A stretch of DNA of 64,000 bases from Pelomonas sp039929605 (GCF_039929605.1 NZ_JBDSQX010000098.1:1-64000); one strand, 5' to 3'. Counted from the stretch's first letter, positions 47,407 through 55,743 are shown. Translations and numbers: made by a program. The notes: generated by a model from the letters alone, not told the origin.

Positions 47407-47482
47407 AACACAGCCACAGAGACACAGAGGCACAGAGAAAACGCGCTGTTTCTCTGTGCCTCTGTGTCTCTGTGGCTGTGTT
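47407..47482. repeat. CACAGAG-rich perfect 34-bp hairpin, copy 2
   Basis: Arms at 47407-47440 and 47449-47482 are perfectly complementary over 34 bases with an 8-base loop (ACGCGCTG). Each arm consists of repeats of the heptamer CACAGAG with single-base spacers. It lies in the 135-base gap between the ATPase and permease genes of the exporter operon. It is clearly related to the imperfect copy at 3424-3506. Confidence 0.95.
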
Positions 47483-47496
47483 GATTTGTCTTGACA

Positions 47497-48243
47497 TCAG
47501 TGGGGCTCCGCAAAGTTGTCGGTGGCCTGCCCGACCAACTTGACGAAGGCGTCTTCGAGATCGCTCGCGCCGGCTTCTTGCACGATGGCTGCCGCCGCGC
47601 CCCGGGCGAGGATGCGGCCGTAGGCGATGTAGACCAGCTCGTCGCAGCGCTCGGCCTCGTCCATGTAATGGGTGGAGACGAGCACGGTGATGCCCTCGCC
47701 GGCGAGTTGGTGGATCTGGTCCCAGAACTCGCGCCGCGCCTTGGGGTCGACGCCGGCGGTGGGCTCGTCCAGCAATAGCAGGCGGGGCTTGTGCAGCAGG
47801 CAGGCGGCCAGCGCCAGGCGTTGCTTCCAGCCGCCGGAGAGGGACCCGGCGAGCTGCTTCGCGCGTGTCGTCAACCCCAGTCGCTCCAGCGCGCCATCGA
47901 CGGCCTCGCGGCGGTTGGGCATGGTGAACAGCCGCGCGACGAAGTCGAGGTTCTCGCGGATGGAGAGGTCTTCGTAGAGGCCGAACTTCTGCGTCATGTA
48001 GCCGACTTGGCGCTTGACCTCGGCGGCCTGGCGGCGGAAGTCCAGCCCCAGCACCTGGCCCTCGCCGGCATCGGGCGTCAGCAGGCCACAGAGCATGCGC
48101 AGCGAGGTTGTTTTGCCACTGCCGTTGGGGCCGAGGAAGCCGACGATGCGGCCGCTGCCGACCTGCATGTCGACGTTGTCCACGACCTTGCGGCCGGCGT
48201 AGGACTTGCTCAGCCCTTTGACGTCGATGGCCAGCTCAGTCAT
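47497..48243 (-). CDS. ABC exporter ATP-binding protein
   Basis: A 248-residue ATPase with all motifs: Walker A GFLGPNGSGKTTSLRML (about residues 34-50), Q-loop YMTQKFGLYED, signature LSGGWKQRLALAACL, Walker B LLLLDEPTAGVD and switch His in VLVSTHYMDEAERC. The STHYMDEAE form is typical of ABC-2 exporters. The start at 48243 overlaps the HlyD-type gene stop (ATGA); the longer frame to 48549 is a shadow. Confidence 0.93.
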   Translation of the reverse strand: MTELAIDVKGLSKSYAGRKVVDNVDMQVGSGRIVGFLGPNGSGKTTSLRMLCGLLTPDAGEGQVLGLDFRRQAAEVKRQVGYMTQKFGLYEDLSIRENLDFVARLFTMPNRREAVDGALERLGLTTRAKQLAGSLSGGWKQRLALAACLLHKPRLLLLDEPTAGVDPKARREFWDQIHQLAGEGITVLVSTHYMDEAERCDELVYIAYGRILARGAAAAIVQEAGASDLEDAFVKLVGQATDNFAEPH

Positions 48244-49187
48244 TGAGTGACGTCCAACGGTTGACCGGGATGCAAGCGTTCCGCGTCCCCCGCCTTCACC
48301 GGCCGCGCCTCGACGAGAAAGACGAGCTTGTCGCGCTGCTGGTTGGAATAGATGACCGGCGGCGTGTACTCCGGGCCGGCGGCGATGAAGCTGATGCGCG
48401 CGGCGATGGCAGGGCCGCAGCCGTCGCAGTGCAGGCTCACCGCCGCGTCGAGCCTGAGGCTGCCCACCACCGACTGCGGCACGTAGAAGCGCGCCTTGCG
48501 GTTGGCCGGCGGCAGCAGGGCCAGCACCGGCTGGCCGGCGGCGACCCATTCGCCCGGGCGCATGAAGACGTCCTGCACGCGCGCTGGCATGGGCGCGCTC
48601 TGGCGCTTCTGCTCCACGCGCCAGGCGGTCTGCGCGCGGCCGCTCTCGGCGGCTTGCGCCAACGCGCGGGCGGCATTGCGCGCGTCGTCGCGCGCCGGCA
48701 GCCGGGCCACCTGCACGGCGGCGTCCAGTTCGACGACGCGGGCGCGGGCCTGGGCCAGCGTCGTCGCCGCATCGTCCACACGCGCCTTGGCGACGAAGCC
48801 CTGGGCCAGTAGCTCCTGCTGGCGCGTGAGGTCGATGCTGGCCAGGCGCTCGGCGGCGCGGGCCTGGTCGAGCTGCGCACGCGTCACGGCCACCTCGGGC
48901 GCGCGGCGGCCCTTGTCGGTGTCCTGCGCCTGGGCCTGGGCGCTCTGGGCGCGGGCGCGCGCCTCGGCGTCGGCAGCGAGCTCGGGCGTGGCGTCCAGCT
49001 CAAAGAGGGCCTGGCCGGCGGTCACAGCCTCGCCCGAGCGCACGGCCAGCGTCGTCAGCCGGCCCGCCACCGGTGGCGCGATATAGACCAGCTCGGCCTC
49101 GGCATAACCCGTCCAGCCTTCGGGTTGCTTGGGTGCGCAGGCGGCCAGCAGGGCGGGGATCAACAACAGAGCAAGTCTCATGGGCAT
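48240..49187 (-). CDS. HlyD/YbhG-type periplasmic adaptor lipoprotein
   Basis: A 315-residue protein with a lipoprotein signal (MPMRLALLLIPALLAAC). It has the membrane-fusion layout: biotinyl-lipoyl halves (YIAPPVAGRLTTLAVRSGEA and ARVQDVFMRPGEWVAAGQPV) around a coiled-coil hairpin (residues about 85-190, LDQARAAERLASIDLTRQQE). It links the inner-membrane ABC exporter to an outer-membrane channel. It is cotranscribed after the TetR gene with a 5-base gap, as in ybh-type operons. The 1125-codon frame containing it is mostly antisense to the chemoreceptor gene. Confidence 0.9.
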   Translation of the reverse strand: MPMRLALLLIPALLAACAPKQPEGWTGYAEAELVYIAPPVAGRLTTLAVRSGEAVTAGQALFELDATPELAADAEARARAQSAQAQAQDTDKGRRAPEVAVTRAQLDQARAAERLASIDLTRQQELLAQGFVAKARVDDAATTLAQARARVVELDAAVQVARLPARDDARNAARALAQAAESGRAQTAWRVEQKRQSAPMPARVQDVFMRPGEWVAAGQPVLALLPPANRKARFYVPQSVVGSLRLDAAVSLHCDGCGPAIAARISFIAAGPEYTPPVIYSNQQRDKLVFLVEARPVKAGDAERLHPGQPLDVTQ

Positions 49188-49192
49188 CTCCG

Positions 49193-49822
49193 TCAAACGC
49201 CGCTGGCCAGGCCGAGCAAGGCCCATTCGATGCGGCGCTGCAGGGCGTCGTCGGACAACACGTCGGCGTCGACAGCGGCCAGCAGCGGCGGTGGCACGGC
49301 CTTGACAGACACCATGCCGCCCACCAGCACGACGGGCGCGACGACGGCGCCCATCAGGAAGGAAAAGCGCGTCAGCAGCGGCCGCTGCGGCAGGCGGCCT
49401 TGTGCTTCGGCTTGCTGCAGCAAGGCCATCAACACGCCCAGGTGCCGCGGCGCGTTGGCCCGCAAAAAGTCCTGTGCCACGGCCTCGCCGGTCTGCGCGT
49501 CGGCCCAGACGCGGGCGATCAGCGGCCGGTGCTCGCGCACGAAGCGCGCCACGCCCAGCAGCGCCTCCGCGAGGCGTTCCATCACATCGGCCTCGCCCTG
49601 GCTGGTGAGCGACAGCGCGCTGAACATCTCCTCGTAGTGCCGCTGCAGCAGTGCGCGCAGAAAGGCGTCCTTGCTGCCGAAGTGGTAATGGACCATGGCC
49701 GGGTTCACGCCGGCTGCTTCGGCCACACGGCGCACCGACAGGCCGGCGCAGCCGAGCTGCGGGTAGAGCGCGGCTCCGGCGGCGAGCAAGGCCTGGTCCT
49801 GATCCTGGCTGGGGCGGGGCAT
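49193..49822 (-). CDS. TetR-family repressor of the exporter operon (CecR-like)
   Basis: A 209-residue regulator with an N-terminal TetR helix-turn-helix (LLAAGAALYPQLGCAGLSVR; VAEAAGVNPAMVHYHFGSKD) and a helical ligand domain with a CecR/YbiH-type C-terminal region (FLMGAVVAPVVLVGGMVS). The ATG at 49822 was chosen because the helix-turn-helix follows directly and the operator palindrome lies just upstream at 49831-49852; the open frame to 49903 would place the operator inside the gene. It is first in the operon and probably represses itself and the exporter. Confidence 0.88.
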   Translation of the reverse strand: MPRPSQDQDQALLAAGAALYPQLGCAGLSVRRVAEAAGVNPAMVHYHFGSKDAFLRALLQRHYEEMFSALSLTSQGEADVMERLAEALLGVARFVREHRPLIARVWADAQTGEAVAQDFLRANAPRHLGVLMALLQQAEAQGRLPQRPLLTRFSFLMGAVVAPVVLVGGMVSVKAVPPPLLAAVDADVLSDDALQRRIEWALLGLASGV

Positions 49823-49830
49823 GGGCGTGA

Positions 49831-49852
49831 TTATTGGTCGACTGACCAATAA
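49831..49852. promoter_or_regulatory. TetR-type operator
   Basis: TTATTGGTC and GACCAATAA form perfect 9-bp arms around GACT, eight bases upstream of the TetR gene start. Sequence and position fit an autoregulatory operator for the TetR-HlyD-ABC operon. Confidence 0.8.
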
Positions 49853-49862
49853 CGGCAAGCTG

Positions 49863-49911
49863 GGGCCTGTTCGGGCTGCGGCGACCCGTTGCCGTAGCGT
49901 CAACAGGCCCT
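49863..49911. repeat. Hairpin element, copy 2
   Basis: Read on the minus strand, the first 30 bases (starting TAGGGCCTGTTG) match one arm and loop of the hairpin at 30143-30197 almost exactly, while the other arm has diverged but still pairs in part. It lies between the TetR operator and the chemoreceptor gene. Confidence 0.7.
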
Positions 49912-49961
49912 AGGATCGGAGTCAGCAAGACTGCCCGAGCAGACGCAAAGGAGAACAAGCC

Positions 49962-51521
49962 ATGGACTTCGCCACCTGGATGCGCAGCTTCACCATCCGC
50001 ACCCGCATGCAGGGCGCCATCGCGATGGTGCTGCTGATGTTTGCGGCCCTCGGCCTGACCGGCCTGCTCGGTGGCCGGCAGCTGATGGCGCTCAATGTCG
50101 ACGTGACGACGCATGGCATGCGCGACCTGCAGCAGCTCAGCGCCATCCGCCAGGGCCTGAACGATGTGCGGCTGGAAGAAAAGCAGATGGTCATCGCCTA
50201 CGAGGACCCCGACCAGGTGAAGCAGTTCCGCCAGCGCTGGGACGCCGCCGCTCAGCGCCTGGCAACCGCACTGCAGGGCCTGCAGGACGGCAAGCAGGAG
50301 GACAACAAGGCCGTCGCCGTGGAGGCGCTGAAGTTCCTGCAGGACTACCGCACTGCCGCCCAGCCGGTGCTGAGCCAGATCGAGGCCGGTGGCTTCGACA
50401 CCGCCAAGGTGGCCGACCGCATGCTGAACCGGCCCAAGGCCGCGATGCGCGAGATCGAGAAGCGCGTGGAGAAGGTGGCCGGCCTTATCGATGCGCAGAC
50501 CAAGTCCACCGAGGCTGCGTTCAATGCCGAGATGAGCCGCATCGGCTGGCGCTCGGGGGCGGTGCTGCTGGTCGTCATGGTGCTCGTGGTGCCGCTGACG
50601 TTGATCAACTCCACCACCATCACCAGCCCGATGCGCTACGCCAGCAGCGTGGCCCAGTCGATTGCCAGCGGTGACCTGGACAACGACATCCGCGTCGTCG
50701 GCCGCGATGAAGCGTCGGACCTGCTGCGCGCGCTGGACGCGATGCAATCCAGCCTGCGTGACCTGGTGCGACAGGTGAAGACCTCGGCCCAGAGCATCGA
50801 GACGGCCAGCAGCGAGGTGGCCTCGGGCAACCAGGACCTGAGCCAGCGCACCGAGCAGGCGGCTGCCAGCCTGGAGGAGACCAGCAGCTCGATGGAAGAC
50901 CTGACCAGCGGCGTGCGCCACGGTGCCGACGCGGCCGGCAAGGCGCGCCAGCTGGCCGAAGGCGCCGCCGAAGTGGCGCGGCGCGGCGGCCAGGAGGTGG
51001 CCAAGGTCGTCACGACGATGGACGAGATCAACACCAGCTCGCGCCGCATCGGCGACATCCTCGGGGTGATCGACAGCATCGCCTTCCAGACCAACATCCT
51101 GGCGCTGAACGCGGCCGTGGAGGCGGCGCGTGCCGGCGAGCAGGGGCGGGGCTTTGCCGTCGTTGCCAGCGAGGTGCGGGCGCTGGCACAACGCTCGGCC
51201 GGCGCGGCGCGCGAGATCAAGTCGCTGATCGCCGCCAGCCTGGAGCGCACCGAGGCTGGCACCCGCCTCGTGCAGCACGCCGGCACGACGATGCACGAGA
51301 TCGTCGACCATGTGCAGAAGGTCAGCGACATGATCGGCGAGGTAGCCGAGGGCGCTGCCGACCAGAGCGCGCGCATCGGCCAGATCAACGGCGCCGTCTC
51401 CCAGCTGGACCACATGACGCAGCAGAACGCGGCCCTGGTGGAACAGTCCGCTGCGGCGGCCGACAGCCTGAAGCAGCAGCTGCAGCTGCTGACCGGCGCG
51501 GTGGCGCAGTTCAGGTTCTAG
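49962..51521 (+). CDS. Methyl-accepting chemotaxis protein
   Basis: A 519-residue chemoreceptor: membrane helix 1 (about residues 17-38), a four-helix-bundle periplasmic sensor of about 160 residues, membrane helix 2 (GAVLLVVMVLVVPLTLINS, about 205-224), HAMP domain and the cytoplasmic signalling hairpin with the conserved tip IGVIDSIAFQTNILALNAAVE shortened here as IAFQTNILALNAAVEAARAG. Methylation-type Glu/Gln sites occur in QRTEQAAASLEETSSSMEDL. There is no C-terminal CheR-binding pentapeptide. The ligand is unknown. The start has AAGGAG upstream. No che genes adjoin it. Confidence 0.93.
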   Translation: MDFATWMRSFTIRTRMQGAIAMVLLMFAALGLTGLLGGRQLMALNVDVTTHGMRDLQQLSAIRQGLNDVRLEEKQMVIAYEDPDQVKQFRQRWDAAAQRLATALQGLQDGKQEDNKAVAVEALKFLQDYRTAAQPVLSQIEAGGFDTAKVADRMLNRPKAAMREIEKRVEKVAGLIDAQTKSTEAAFNAEMSRIGWRSGAVLLVVMVLVVPLTLINSTTITSPMRYASSVAQSIASGDLDNDIRVVGRDEASDLLRALDAMQSSLRDLVRQVKTSAQSIETASSEVASGNQDLSQRTEQAAASLEETSSSMEDLTSGVRHGADAAGKARQLAEGAAEVARRGGQEVAKVVTTMDEINTSSRRIGDILGVIDSIAFQTNILALNAAVEAARAGEQGRGFAVVASEVRALAQRSAGAAREIKSLIAASLERTEAGTRLVQHAGTTMHEIVDHVQKVSDMIGEVAEGAADQSARIGQINGAVSQLDHMTQQNAALVEQSAAAADSLKQQLQLLTGAVAQFRF

Positions 51522-51531
51522 AATCCCGCCA

Positions 51532-51584
51532 CAGCGCCGATTTGTTCCGGATTGCGGGCGCTTTATAAATGCCGCTAAACAGGG
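51532..51584 (+). ncRNA. SAM-II riboswitch
   Basis: The stretch AGCGCCGATTTG, CCGGATTGCGGGCGCTT and TATAAATGCCGCTAAACAGG reproduces the conserved order of the SAM-II (SAM-alpha) aptamer: stem P1 from AGCGC (51533-51537) with GCGCT (51558-51562), the U-rich loop GATTTG, the ATTGC block and the pseudoknot strand ATAAATG-N2-GCTAAA. It lies 58 bases upstream of metX, the classical target. Binding of S-adenosylmethionine should lower metXW expression, with the hairpin at 51595-51627 as a possible expression platform. Confidence 0.87.
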
Positions 51585-51594
51585 CTCCGAGATC

Positions 51595-51627
51595 AACCGG
51601 CGTCCCGCAAGTGGCACCGGTTTTTTT
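51595..51627 (+). terminator. Attenuator-like hairpin with T-run in the metX leader
   Basis: AACCGG (51595-51600) and CCGGTT (51617-51622) form a short stem with a 16-base loop and run into seven T residues. It sits between the SAM-II aptamer and the metX ribosome site GGAG. The stem is short, so it may be a weak terminator or only part of a larger fold. Confidence 0.6.
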
Positions 51628-51642
51628 ATTGGAGTGAGGCCA

Positions 51643-52782
51643 ATGACGGGCCTGAGCGTCGGCGATGTATCGCCGCAGAGTTTTCATTTCGACGAACCGC
51701 TGCCACTGCGCAGCGGCGCCAGCTTGCCGGCCTATGACCTGACGGTCGAGACCTATGGCGAGCTCAACGCCGAGCGCAGCAACGCGGTGCTCGTATGCCA
51801 CGCGCTGAACGCCAGCCACCACGTGGCCGGCACCTACGCCGGCCAGGCCAAGAGCGAGGGCTGGTGGGACAACCTCATCGGCCCGGGCAAGGCGCTGGAC
51901 ACCGACAAGTTCTTCGTCATCGGCGTCAACAACCTCGGCTCCTGCTTCGGCTCCACCGGCCCCATGCATGTGAACCCGGCAACCGGCAAGGCCTGGGGTG
52001 CGGACTTTCCCGTCGTCACCGTGCAGGACTGGGTGGATGCGCAGGCCCGCCTCGTCGAGCGCTTCGGCATCCTGAAGCTGGCCGCCGTGCTGGGCGGGTC
52101 GCTCGGCGGCATGCAGGCGCTGGACTGGGCGCTGCGTTACCCCGAGCGCGTCGGACACTGCATTGCCATCGCGACGGCGCCCAACCTGTCGGCACAGAAC
52201 ATCGCCTTCAACGAGGTGGCGCGCCGCGCCATCGTCACCGACCCCGATTTCCACGGCGGCCACTTCTACGAGCACGGCGTGGTGCCCAAGCGCGGCCTGC
52301 GCGTGGCGCGCATGATCGGCCACATCACCTACCTGAGCGACGACGTGATGGCCGAGAAGTTCGGCCGCGAGCTCAAGGGTGGGGCGCTCGGCTACTCGAC
52401 CCAGGAGATCGAGTTCCAGATCGAGAGCTACCTGCGCTATCAAGGTGACAAGTTCAGCGACTACTTCGACGCCAACACCTATCTCCTCATCACCCGCGCG
52501 CTGGACTACTTCGACCCCGCGCTTGAACACGGCGGCGACCTGACCCGCGCCTTCGCCACCGCGCGCGCCAAGTTCCTCATCGCCAGCTTCACGACCGACT
52601 GGCGCTTCTCGCCGGCCCGCTCGCGCGAGATCGTCAAGGCGCTGCTCGACAACCGGCTGGACGTGAGCTATGCGGAGATCGACGCCCCCCACGGCCACGA
52701 CGCCTTCCTGCTCGACGACCCGCGCTACCACGGCGTGCTGCGCGCCTACTTCCAGCGCATCGCGGCGGAGGTGGTCCGATGA
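51643..52782 (+). CDS. metX: Homoserine O-acyltransferase
   Basis: A 379-residue alpha/beta-hydrolase-fold enzyme that acylates homoserine in the first committed step of methionine synthesis. Motifs are VLVCHALNASHHVAG, FVIGVNNLGSCFGSTGP, the nucleophile Ser in VLGGSLGGMQALDWAL (about residue 150), Asp in the DWRFSPARS region and His in EIDAPHGHDAFLLD. Whether acetyl- or succinyl-CoA is used cannot be told safely. The ATG at 51643 follows GGAGTGAGG; a GTG nine bases earlier is in frame. It is coupled to metW by ATGA and controlled by the SAM-II riboswitch. Confidence 0.95.
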   Translation: MTGLSVGDVSPQSFHFDEPLPLRSGASLPAYDLTVETYGELNAERSNAVLVCHALNASHHVAGTYAGQAKSEGWWDNLIGPGKALDTDKFFVIGVNNLGSCFGSTGPMHVNPATGKAWGADFPVVTVQDWVDAQARLVERFGILKLAAVLGGSLGGMQALDWALRYPERVGHCIAIATAPNLSAQNIAFNEVARRAIVTDPDFHGGHFYEHGVVPKRGLRVARMIGHITYLSDDVMAEKFGRELKGGALGYSTQEIEFQIESYLRYQGDKFSDYFDANTYLLITRALDYFDPALEHGGDLTRAFATARAKFLIASFTTDWRFSPARSREIVKALLDNRLDVSYAEIDAPHGHDAFLLDDPRYHGVLRAYFQRIAAEVVR

Positions 52783-53354
52783 GCTTCGACCCCGCCATCG
52801 CGGCCCTCGTGCCACCCGGCTCGCGCGTGCTCGACCTGGGCTGCGGCACCGGCGAGCTGCTGGAGCACCTCATCAAGCACAAGGGCTGCAGCGGCTACGG
52901 CGTGGAGCTGGACGACGCCAACCTGCTGGCCTGCATGAAGCGCGGCGTCAGCGTCATCCAGCGCAACCTGGAGGAAGGCCTGGCCATCTTCGAGGACCAG
53001 AGCTTCGACGTCGTGCTGCAGCTGGAGACGCTGCAGAACCTGCGCAATGCCGAGGCCATGCTCAAGGAGACGGCGCGCGTCGGCAAGATGGGCATCGTCA
53101 GCTTCCCCAACTTCGCCCACTGGCCCAACCGGCTGCAGGTGCTGTTCGGCCGCATGCCCGTCACGCGGGCCCTGCCCTACGAGTGGTACGACACGCCCAA
53201 CATCCGCGTCGGCACCTTCGCCGACTTCGGCGTGCTGGCGCGCAAGAACCGACTCAAGATCCTCGACAGCTTCGGCCTGCAGAACGGCGGCGTCGTGCGC
53301 AACCGACCCAACCTGATGGCCAGCGTGGCGGTGTTCAAGTTCGAGCGGGAGTGA
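52779..53354 (+). CDS. metW: Methionine biosynthesis protein MetW
   Basis: A 191-residue class I methyltransferase-like protein with the SAM-binding motif VLDLGCGTGELLEHLI (about residues 19-34), VQLETLQNLRNAEAMLKET and SFPNFAHWPNRLQVLFGRMP, all hallmarks of MetW. In beta-proteobacteria MetW is needed with MetX for homoserine acylation and probably activates it. The start overlaps the metX stop. Confidence 0.95.
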   Translation: MSFDPAIAALVPPGSRVLDLGCGTGELLEHLIKHKGCSGYGVELDDANLLACMKRGVSVIQRNLEEGLAIFEDQSFDVVLQLETLQNLRNAEAMLKETARVGKMGIVSFPNFAHWPNRLQVLFGRMPVTRALPYEWYDTPNIRVGTFADFGVLARKNRLKILDSFGLQNGGVVRNRPNLMASVAVFKFERE

Positions 53355-53379
53355 CTTGAGGCCCCTCGCCCAGGCTTGC

Positions 53380-53590
53380 TCCGGCTGAACGCCGGCAAGT
53401 CTGGTCGGTCTTGCAGACCGCGCAGCCGACAGAGCGGCTGCCCTTCGGCAGGCACGGCAAGTCCGCAGGACTCGCCGTGTCCGGCCTCAGCCCCCGAGGG
53501 GGCGGCGATGCTCGCGGCATTGAGCCGCAAGCATCGCCAGACGGGCCGGCTTGGGGGCGGCCCGGCGCTCGGCCCGAAGGCGCAAAGGCC
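53380..53590. repeat. Composite GC-rich repeat block left of a small gene
   Basis: The 250 bases after metW hold no gene. They contain several inverted repeats (GTCGGTCTTGCAGACCG-type, GGCAAGTCCGCAGGACTCGCC) and end with CCCCCGAGGGGG, GATGCTCGCGGCATTGAGCC and CCGGCTTGGGGGCGGCCCGG. The last two parts recur in opposite orientation at 53855-53970, so the small gene between them is bracketed by an inverted pair. Confidence 0.7.
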
Positions 53591-53610
53591 GCCCGCAGTG
53601 TGCGGCTGGG

Positions 53611-53811
53611 TCAGAAGCCGGTCTTGTGCGCGCCCGCCTTGGCGTGCTTCTTGTGCTTGGCCTTGCCGGCTTTCTTGCTGGTCTTCTTGGCGGTCTTGGC
53701 CTTGACTGCGCTGCTCATGTGGCTGGTGTCCTGATGCTTGGCCACGCGGGCTTCGGCAGCAGGGGCCAGGAAGGCGATGGCGAGGGCGGCGGCGGTGAGC
53801 AGAGTCTTCAT
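53611..53811 (-). CDS. Small secreted Lys-rich protein
   Basis: A 66-residue protein with a signal peptide (MKTLLTAAALAIAFLAPAAEA) and a mature tail of about 45 residues made almost wholly of Lys, Ala, His and Ser (KTAKKTSKKAGKAKHKKHAK), resembling histone H1-like tails. Such a tail should be unfolded and able to bind anionic polymers such as LPS, nucleic acid or polyphosphate (inference). AAGGAG precedes the start. It is bracketed by inverted copies of a REP-like element. Confidence 0.65.
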   Translation of the reverse strand: MKTLLTAAALAIAFLAPAAEARVAKHQDTSHMSSAVKAKTAKKTSKKAGKAKHKKHAKAGAHKTGF

Positions 53812-53854
53812 GAACAGTCTCCTTCAAGGGTTGTGAAAGTATCCCCGCGATTCT

Positions 53855-53970
53855 GCGGGCCGCCCCCAAGCCGGCCCGCCTGAGGCGGTGTGCTTGCGGC
53901 TTAATGCCGTAAGCATCGCTGTCCCTTTGGGGGGCCGGCCGGGCTGCCCGCGTTCAGCGGGGCAAGACCG
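53855..53970. repeat. GC-rich REP-like element, inverted copy right of the small gene
   Basis: CGGGCCGCCCCCAAGCCGGC at 53858-53877 is the reverse complement of the element end near 53550-53570, and GTGCTTGCGGCTTAATGCCG mirrors the second part at 53500-53525. The copy ends close to the stop of the MORN-repeat gene at 53989. It may act as a transcript end or mRNA stabiliser for either neighbour. Confidence 0.65.
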
Positions 53971-53988
53971 GGCGAGGGTCGCCCATCT

Positions 53989-55743
53989 TCAGCTGCCTTT
54001 GCGGATCGTGACGCCGTCGTCGGTGCGTTCGTCATCCTTGAAGACACCCTCCCAGCGGTCGCCGCTGGGCCAGTGGAAGACGCCGCTGCCGTGCTTGAGG
54101 CCGCGCGCCCAGGCGCCTTCGTAGCGTTCGCCGCTCGTCCAGGCGTACTTGCCTTCGCCATGCGCCTTGCCCGCCTCGAAAGTGCCTTCGTAGATGTCGC
54201 CGCTCGGGAAGACCATGCGGCCGCGGCCGTGGGGCAGGCCGGCGCTGAGCTGGCCTTCGTACTGGTTGCCGTTGGCAAAGCGCATCTTGCCCATGCCCTG
54301 CGGCTTGTCGTTGACCCAGTCGCCCTCGTAGCGCTGGCCGCTCATCCACACGTAGCTGCCCTTGCCGTGCGGCAGGCCCTGGCGGATCTGGCCGGTGTAG
54401 GCGTCGTTGGAGGCATAGGTCAGCTTGCCTTCGCCCTCGGGCTGGCCGTCCAGCAGCGTGCCCTCGAACTGGTTGCCGTTGGCAAACACCATCAGGCCGC
54501 GGCCGGTGGCGTGGTCGCTCACCCACTCGCCCTTGTAGCGCTGGCCGCTGGCCCAGCGGATCTCGCCCACGCCCTGGCGCTGGCTGCGCACGAGCGGGCC
54601 TTCGTAGACATCGCCGTTCTTCCATTCCACGCGGCCGGTGCCGGTGACGGTGTCGTCGTCGTTGCGCACGAACTGGCCCAGGTAGCGCGTATCGCCTGCC
54701 GTTCGGTCGAAGAGCTTGGGTTCGGGCGCCGCTGCAGGTGCGGGCGTTGGCGTGACGGCCTTGGCCAGCGGCACGATGGGCACCGCAGCGGCCTGGCGCA
54801 TCGGCGTGGTCGCGGCAGCGGTCACAGCAGCAGCCGCGCCCGTGGCGGGCTTGCCCGGCGCTGCGGCGGCGGTGACGGCCGGCTTAGGCGCGGCGGCCAC
54901 GACGGCGGGCGGCGGCGCGCCGGGCAGGGGCGTCGAGACCCACGGCGTGCCGCGCTCGCGGGCCAGGGCTTGCGCGTTGTTCATGGCCAGTTCCTGGGCG
55001 CTGCCCTTGCACTGGCTGGCGGTGTCGCGCCACAGCGTCTCGCCGATCTGGCTTTGCGTCTGGCGCTCGGCCAGCGGCAGCGCGGCGGCGCTGTTGCGCA
55101 GCTTGCCGGAGAACTCCCGCGCCCGCTCGAAGGGCGGGGCGCAGAACTCGGCGTTGTAGCCGTCGATCTCGCTCTGCTCGCGGCGGCGCTGGGCCGTCTG
55201 CTGCTGGCTGCCGTTGCATTGCTCGGCGGCCAGTTCCCACATGCCTTCGGACTTTCGGTACAGGCTCGCCGCCTCGGCAAAGCGTCGTTCGCTGAAGGCG
55301 CCGCGTGCCAGCTCCTGCAGCGCGCTGGCGTCGCGGTGGGCGCTCTCGCACTGGCTGCCGGACTGCAGCTTCTCGGCCAGCGCGTCGTGGGCCTTCTGGC
55401 TGTCGGCCAGGTTGCGCTGGGCGCGCTCGCGGGCGCGGCCGTCACAGGCGGCGATGGCCGCGCCCCACTGCGCCACGGCCTCGTCGTAGAGCTGGACCTG
55501 CAGCTGCAGCGGCTGGTTCTGCGACTGCGCGGTGGCCGCCTTCAGGTCGGCCGACAGCGCGCGGCTGCTCAGCTGGGGGCAGCTGGGCGGCGGTGGGGCC
55601 GGCGCCACCTGGGGCTCGGAGGCGGCGGGTTCAGGCGCGGACGCGGCGGAGGCAGCGGGCTCGGGCGGCGTCTGTGCCCGTGCAGCGGTGCCTGCCACCA
55701 GGGCCAGGCAAAGACTCAAAAGTACGGCGGGGACGAGCTTCAT
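53989..55743 (-). CDS. Exported MORN-repeat protein
   Basis: A 584-residue protein: signal peptide (MKLVPAVLLSLCLALVAG), a Pro/Ala/Glu-rich linker, a helical region with five Cys (residues about 50-240), a low-complexity Ala/Pro linker, and from about residue 355 ten MORN repeats (units such as YEGDWVNDKPQGMGKMRF and FEGTLLDGQPEGEGKLTY). MORN arrays form elongated beta scaffolds that bind lipids or proteins; here it should be periplasmic. It is cotranslated with the upstream lipoprotein gene through an ATGA overlap, so the two probably act together at the envelope. Confidence 0.82.
   Translation of the reverse strand: MKLVPAVLLSLCLALVAGTAARAQTPPEPAASAASAPEPAASEPQVAPAPPPPSCPQLSSRALSADLKAATAQSQNQPLQLQVQLYDEAVAQWGAAIAACDGRARERAQRNLADSQKAHDALAEKLQSGSQCESAHRDASALQELARGAFSERRFAEAASLYRKSEGMWELAAEQCNGSQQQTAQRRREQSEIDGYNAEFCAPPFERAREFSGKLRNSAAALPLAERQTQSQIGETLWRDTASQCKGSAQELAMNNAQALARERGTPWVSTPLPGAPPPAVVAAAPKPAVTAAAAPGKPATGAAAAVTAAATTPMRQAAAVPIVPLAKAVTPTPAPAAAPEPKLFDRTAGDTRYLGQFVRNDDDTVTGTGRVEWKNGDVYEGPLVRSQRQGVGEIRWASGQRYKGEWVSDHATGRGLMVFANGNQFEGTLLDGQPEGEGKLTYASNDAYTGQIRQGLPHGKGSYVWMSGQRYEGDWVNDKPQGMGKMRFANGNQYEGQLSAGLPHGRGRMVFPSGDIYEGTFEAGKAHGEGKYAWTSGERYEGAWARGLKHGSGVFHWPSGDRWEGVFKDDERTDDGVTIRKGS

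Noticed and set aside
48240..51617. A 1125-codon minus-strand frame
   Set aside because: Only its last 315 codons are the HlyD-type adaptor. The rest is antisense to the chemoreceptor gene or runs through the TetR gene in another frame, with His/Gly-rich shadow composition.
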